Positions 61,061-64,000 of a stretch of 64,000 bases of DNA are shown here, in pieces. The notes beneath the pieces are model-generated. The model was not told where the DNA came from and searched no databases. It was given only the letters and a program-made list of their open reading frames with translations. The stretch covers positions 13,351,841-13,415,840 of the forward strand of contig NC_063057.1 in the NCBI RefSeq assembly GCF_018812025.1, written 5' to 3'. The DNA is from Megalobrama amblycephala. Its lineage: Eukaryota > Chordata > Actinopteri > Cypriniformes > Xenocyprididae. The position numbers and the translations under genes were made by a program. Within the stretch, counting starts at the first letter, position 1. Every line of letters begins with the position of its first letter.

Positions 61061-62271
61061 CACTATATTGCCAAAAGTATTGGGACACCCCTCCAAATCA
61101 TTGAATTCAGGTGTTCCAATCACTTCCATGGCCACAGGTGTATAAAATCAAGCACCTAGGCATGCAGACTGCTTCTACAAACATTTGTGAAAGAATGGGT
61201 CGCTCTCAGGAGCTCAGTGAATTCAAGCGTGGTACCGTAATAGTTTTCCACCTGTGCAATAAGTCCATTCATGAAATTTCCTCACTACTAAATATTCCAT
61301 GGTCAACTGTTAGTGGTATCATAACAAAGTGGAAGCAATTGGGAACAACAGCAACTCAGCCACAAAGTGGTAGGCCACGTAAAATCACAGAGCGGGGTCA
61401 GTGCATGCTGAGGCGCACAGTACGCAGAAGTCGCCAACTTTCTGCAGAGTCAATAGCTACAGACCTCCAAACTTCATGTGGCCTTCAGATTAGCTCAAGA
61501 ACAGTGTATAGAAGCTTCATGGAATGGGTTTCCATGACTGAGCTGCTGCATCCAAGCCTTACATCACCAAGTGCAATGCAAAGCGTCGGATGCAGTGGTG
61601 TAAAGCACGCCACCAGTGGACTCTGTGGAGACGTGTTCTCTGGAGTGACGAATCATGCTTCTCTGTCTGGCAATCCGATGGAGTCTGGGTTTGGCGATTG
61701 CCAGGAGAACGGTACTTGCCTGACTGCATTGTGCCAAGTGTAAAGTTTGGTGGAGGGGGATTATGGTGTGGGGTTGTTTTTCAGGGGTTGGGCTCGGCCC
61801 CTTAGTTCCAGTGAAAGGAACTCTTAATGCTTCAGCATACCAAGACCTTTTGGACAATTTCATGCTCCCAACTTTGTGGGAACAGTTTGGGGATGGCCCC
61901 TTCCTGTTCCAACATGACTGTGCACCAGCGCACAAAGCAAGGTCCATAAAGACATGGATGAGCGAGTTTGGTGTGGAGGAACTTGACTGGCCTGCACAGA
62001 GTCCTGACCTCAACCCGACAGAACACCTTTGGGATGAATTAGAGCGGAGACTGTGAGCCAGGCCTTCTCGCCAACATCACTGCCTGACCTCACAAATGCG
62101 CTTCTAGTAGAATGGTCAAAAATTCCCATAAACACACTCCTAAACCTTGTGGAAAGCCTTCCCAGAAGAGTTGAGGCTGTTATAGCTGCAATGGGTGGGC
62201 CAACTCCATATTAAACCCTACGGATTAAGAATGGGATGTCATTAAAGGTCATGTGCATGCAAAGGCAGATG
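61061..62271 (+). mobile_element. Tc1-like transposon, right end lost
   Basis: The left end begins CACTATATTGCCAAAAGTAT and continues TGGGACACCC, a well-known fish Tc1-like terminus. The matching inverted right end (GGGTGTCCCAATACTTTTGG form) is absent. The sequence leaves the element near 62271 after GGCAGATGTG. Without a right terminus it cannot move. It inserted beside the TA microsatellite about 350 bases upstream of the nrf1 CpG-rich block. Confidence 0.85.
61195..62214 (+). pseudogene. Broken Tc1-like (DD34E) transposase
   Basis: The reading starts MGRSQELSEFKRGTVIVFHL at 61195 with a helix-turn-helix region (SIHEISSLLNIPWSTVSGII) and a GRPRKI AT-hook-like motif. It shifts frame near 61530-61600 and again near 61780, then meets an in-frame TGA at 62054-62056. 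After that stop, C-terminal text continues to a final TAA at 62212-62214. Catalytic residues remain recognisable: WSDESCF, the Asp in HDCAPAHK (61916-61918) and the Glu in NPTEHLWDE (62021-62023), with 34 residues between the last two. It is an inactive relic. Confidence 0.9.
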
Positions 62272-62604
62272 TGTTTATTCACTATAGTTTAAAAAAATGG
62301 TAATAAAATATGACAAGATCTCAGAGTTAAACTGTGTCAGAAAAAACAATCTTAATTATGTCAGATAATACTTAAGCAAATCATGGTCAGGTCAAAGTGT
62401 CTGAATAATTTTTGGTCCAAATTTTTTTTTTTTATCAATTTGACTTATAGTCCACTGTATGAAGAAATTTTGGGTATAATATGTCACAGTTTACTTTATT
62501 TTGCTATCCTCACTTACATTAATGAACTACATTTAATTTATATTTATATTTAACTAACATTAATATATAAAAAATATCAAAAATGTCTGAATAATTTTTG
62601 GATT

Positions 62605-62608
<4 letters not shown>

Positions 62609-62669
<61 letters not shown>
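62609..62669. repeat. (TA)n microsatellite
   Basis: About 60 bases of TA alternation. Confidence 0.95.
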
Positions 62670-62672
<3 letters not shown>

Positions 62673-63617
62673 TCTGTAAGACTGACTGCTTTCAGTATTT
62701 ACCCCAAAGGATATGTTAGTATTGTTATATGTTAGTAGTATGTTAGTAATACTTGTTATCAGACTACAGTTACTTTTCTATTGATTACATGATCATGTCA
62801 TTCTCGCAATGGCAGTAAATTCATTGATACTTCTACTTTGTTATATTTTAAATGTTCCTTTATATAAAAGTCTACTGCTTATACATTCAGAAGGTTCAGA
62901 AGTCATGTCTGGAAACTGAGAGCCACACAGCATTCGATCACTGGATTTACACAAATCATTTAACGTTTAAGAAGTGTTTTCTCAACATTGCACATCTAAT
63001 CAGCTCATGATTAATTTATTTTTTGAATTATCACTCAGTGAGTCACTGAACCATGTATTAAATGTAATACAAATGTACAAATTAAATTAAAAAGTATAAA
63101 TTCACATAATTTCATATTTACATTCATTGCAGGGATTCCCCAACTGTTTTGTCAGCTCAACCTATTTACCCTATCAAGTATAAGCCATTCAATTTTAAGT
63201 TAATAAGTTAGGTCAATAATAAAATATTATTCGATAATAATAATAAACAATAAAATGAAGTTTGGTTAAAGGTCAAATGACATGCAGTTAAACAAATATT
63301 TAATTTTTAGTAAATGTTGATTTTTTTATTTTGTTTATTTGTTTTTATTTTAATATAATCATCACAAACCCCAGTCTGGGAAACCCTGACATAATGTAAT
63401 ATTTAATGCACTTCATGTTGTTAATAACAAAGAATGGAGTATATAGCCTATATATTTTTTTCTCTTTGTATTTTTATATCAATATGGTTCAAGATTATCA
63501 AATCAATGTGATAAACGAGTTAGGTCACAAATAATCTACAAGTAATCAAAAAGTAGTCAGAATACATTACAAAATTAGTAATTTAGATTACATTAACTAC
63601 AATTTTTGTCACAATTT

Positions 63618-63618
63618 A

Positions 63619-63679
<61 letters not shown>

Positions 63680-63686
63680 TGTGTAT
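63618..63686. repeat. Compound (TA)n, poly-T, (GT)n tract
   Basis: TA run, then about 25 T, then GT repeat. Confidence 0.92.
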
Positions 63687-64000
63687 CCTCATTTTCTATG
63701 AGACGTTTAAAATGAAAACTAATGCAAAATAAAAGTTCTCGGGGGGGAAAAAACCGCTTACACCTGTTTCCTATTAAGCCTTAATGAGTCTTGATCGTTG
63801 TGGGACCTGTGTGAAGAGAAGGACAAAGTCGCGATTGGATGTGTATACGTCGTTTTATCTATAAAAAGCTTAAATTTGGTGAGTAATTTTGGTTTTCTTT
63901 TCGTTAAAATGTTGTGATGATCCTTTTGGTGATGAGACAAGACTAAAATGTCTGTTGTTAAGTGTAAGAACATCCATAAGAGGGCAATATGGTATCACAA

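Larger units (their letters stand above)
62272..64000. other. Region upstream of nrf1 beyond the transposon
   Basis: No gene recognised. AT-rich with a (TA)n run at 62609-62669 and a (TA)n/poly-T/(GT)n compound at 63618-63686. The last 250 bases are more complex but show no readable exon. Confidence 0.6.

Noticed and set aside
60710..61135. 141-codon minus-strand frame with poly Ile-Tyr
   Set aside because: Most of it is a translated (TA)n microsatellite.
61564..62013. 149-codon frame antisense to the Tc1-like transposase
   Set aside because: Mirror frame of a transposase relic, not an independent gene.

Overview
This window is nuclear DNA from a ray-finned fish, almost certainly a cyprinid (carp, goldfish, barbel or danio type). 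The evidence is spliced genes with GT-AG introns, AT-rich intergenic DNA, long (TA)n, (CA)n and poly-T runs, and dense short foldback DNA transposons, Tc1/mariner remnants, a hAT remnant and a tRNA-derived SINE of kinds common in cyprinids. The species cannot be fixed from the sequence alone.

Layout. (1) 1-16949: ube2h on the + strand. Six coding exons (human-equivalent exons 2-7) lie at 10443-16949. Exon 1 with the start codon is upstream of the window, so 1-10442 is the 3' part of intron 1. A long 3'UTR runs to a polyA signal at 20306. (2) 20331-32640: intergenic DNA with nested transposons. (3) 32640-38000: a microRNA locus on the + strand. Unmistakable precursors for mir-183 (36791-36874), mir-96 (36978-37056) and mir-182 (37898-37988) appear in that order. 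A TATA-like and CpG-richer region with two good splice donors lies 3.4-4.1 kb upstream and is the best candidate for the primary-transcript promoter. (4) 38000-43050: repeats and AT-rich DNA. (5) 43050-60720: nrf1 on the - strand, complete, with ten coding exons that join in phase into a 505-residue protein, a probable non-coding first exon and a CpG-rich promoter near 60.5-60.7 kb. (6) 60970-64000: microsatellites and a broken Tc1-like transposase gene just upstream of nrf1.

The order ube2h - mir-183/96/182 - nrf1, with the cluster co-oriented with ube2h and convergent with nrf1, is the same as on human chromosome 7q32. The sensory-organ microRNA cluster in the 24-kb gap between the two housekeeping genes is the main biological content and is not visible from open reading frames. 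No protein-coding gene other than ube2h, nrf1 and broken transposases could be supported.
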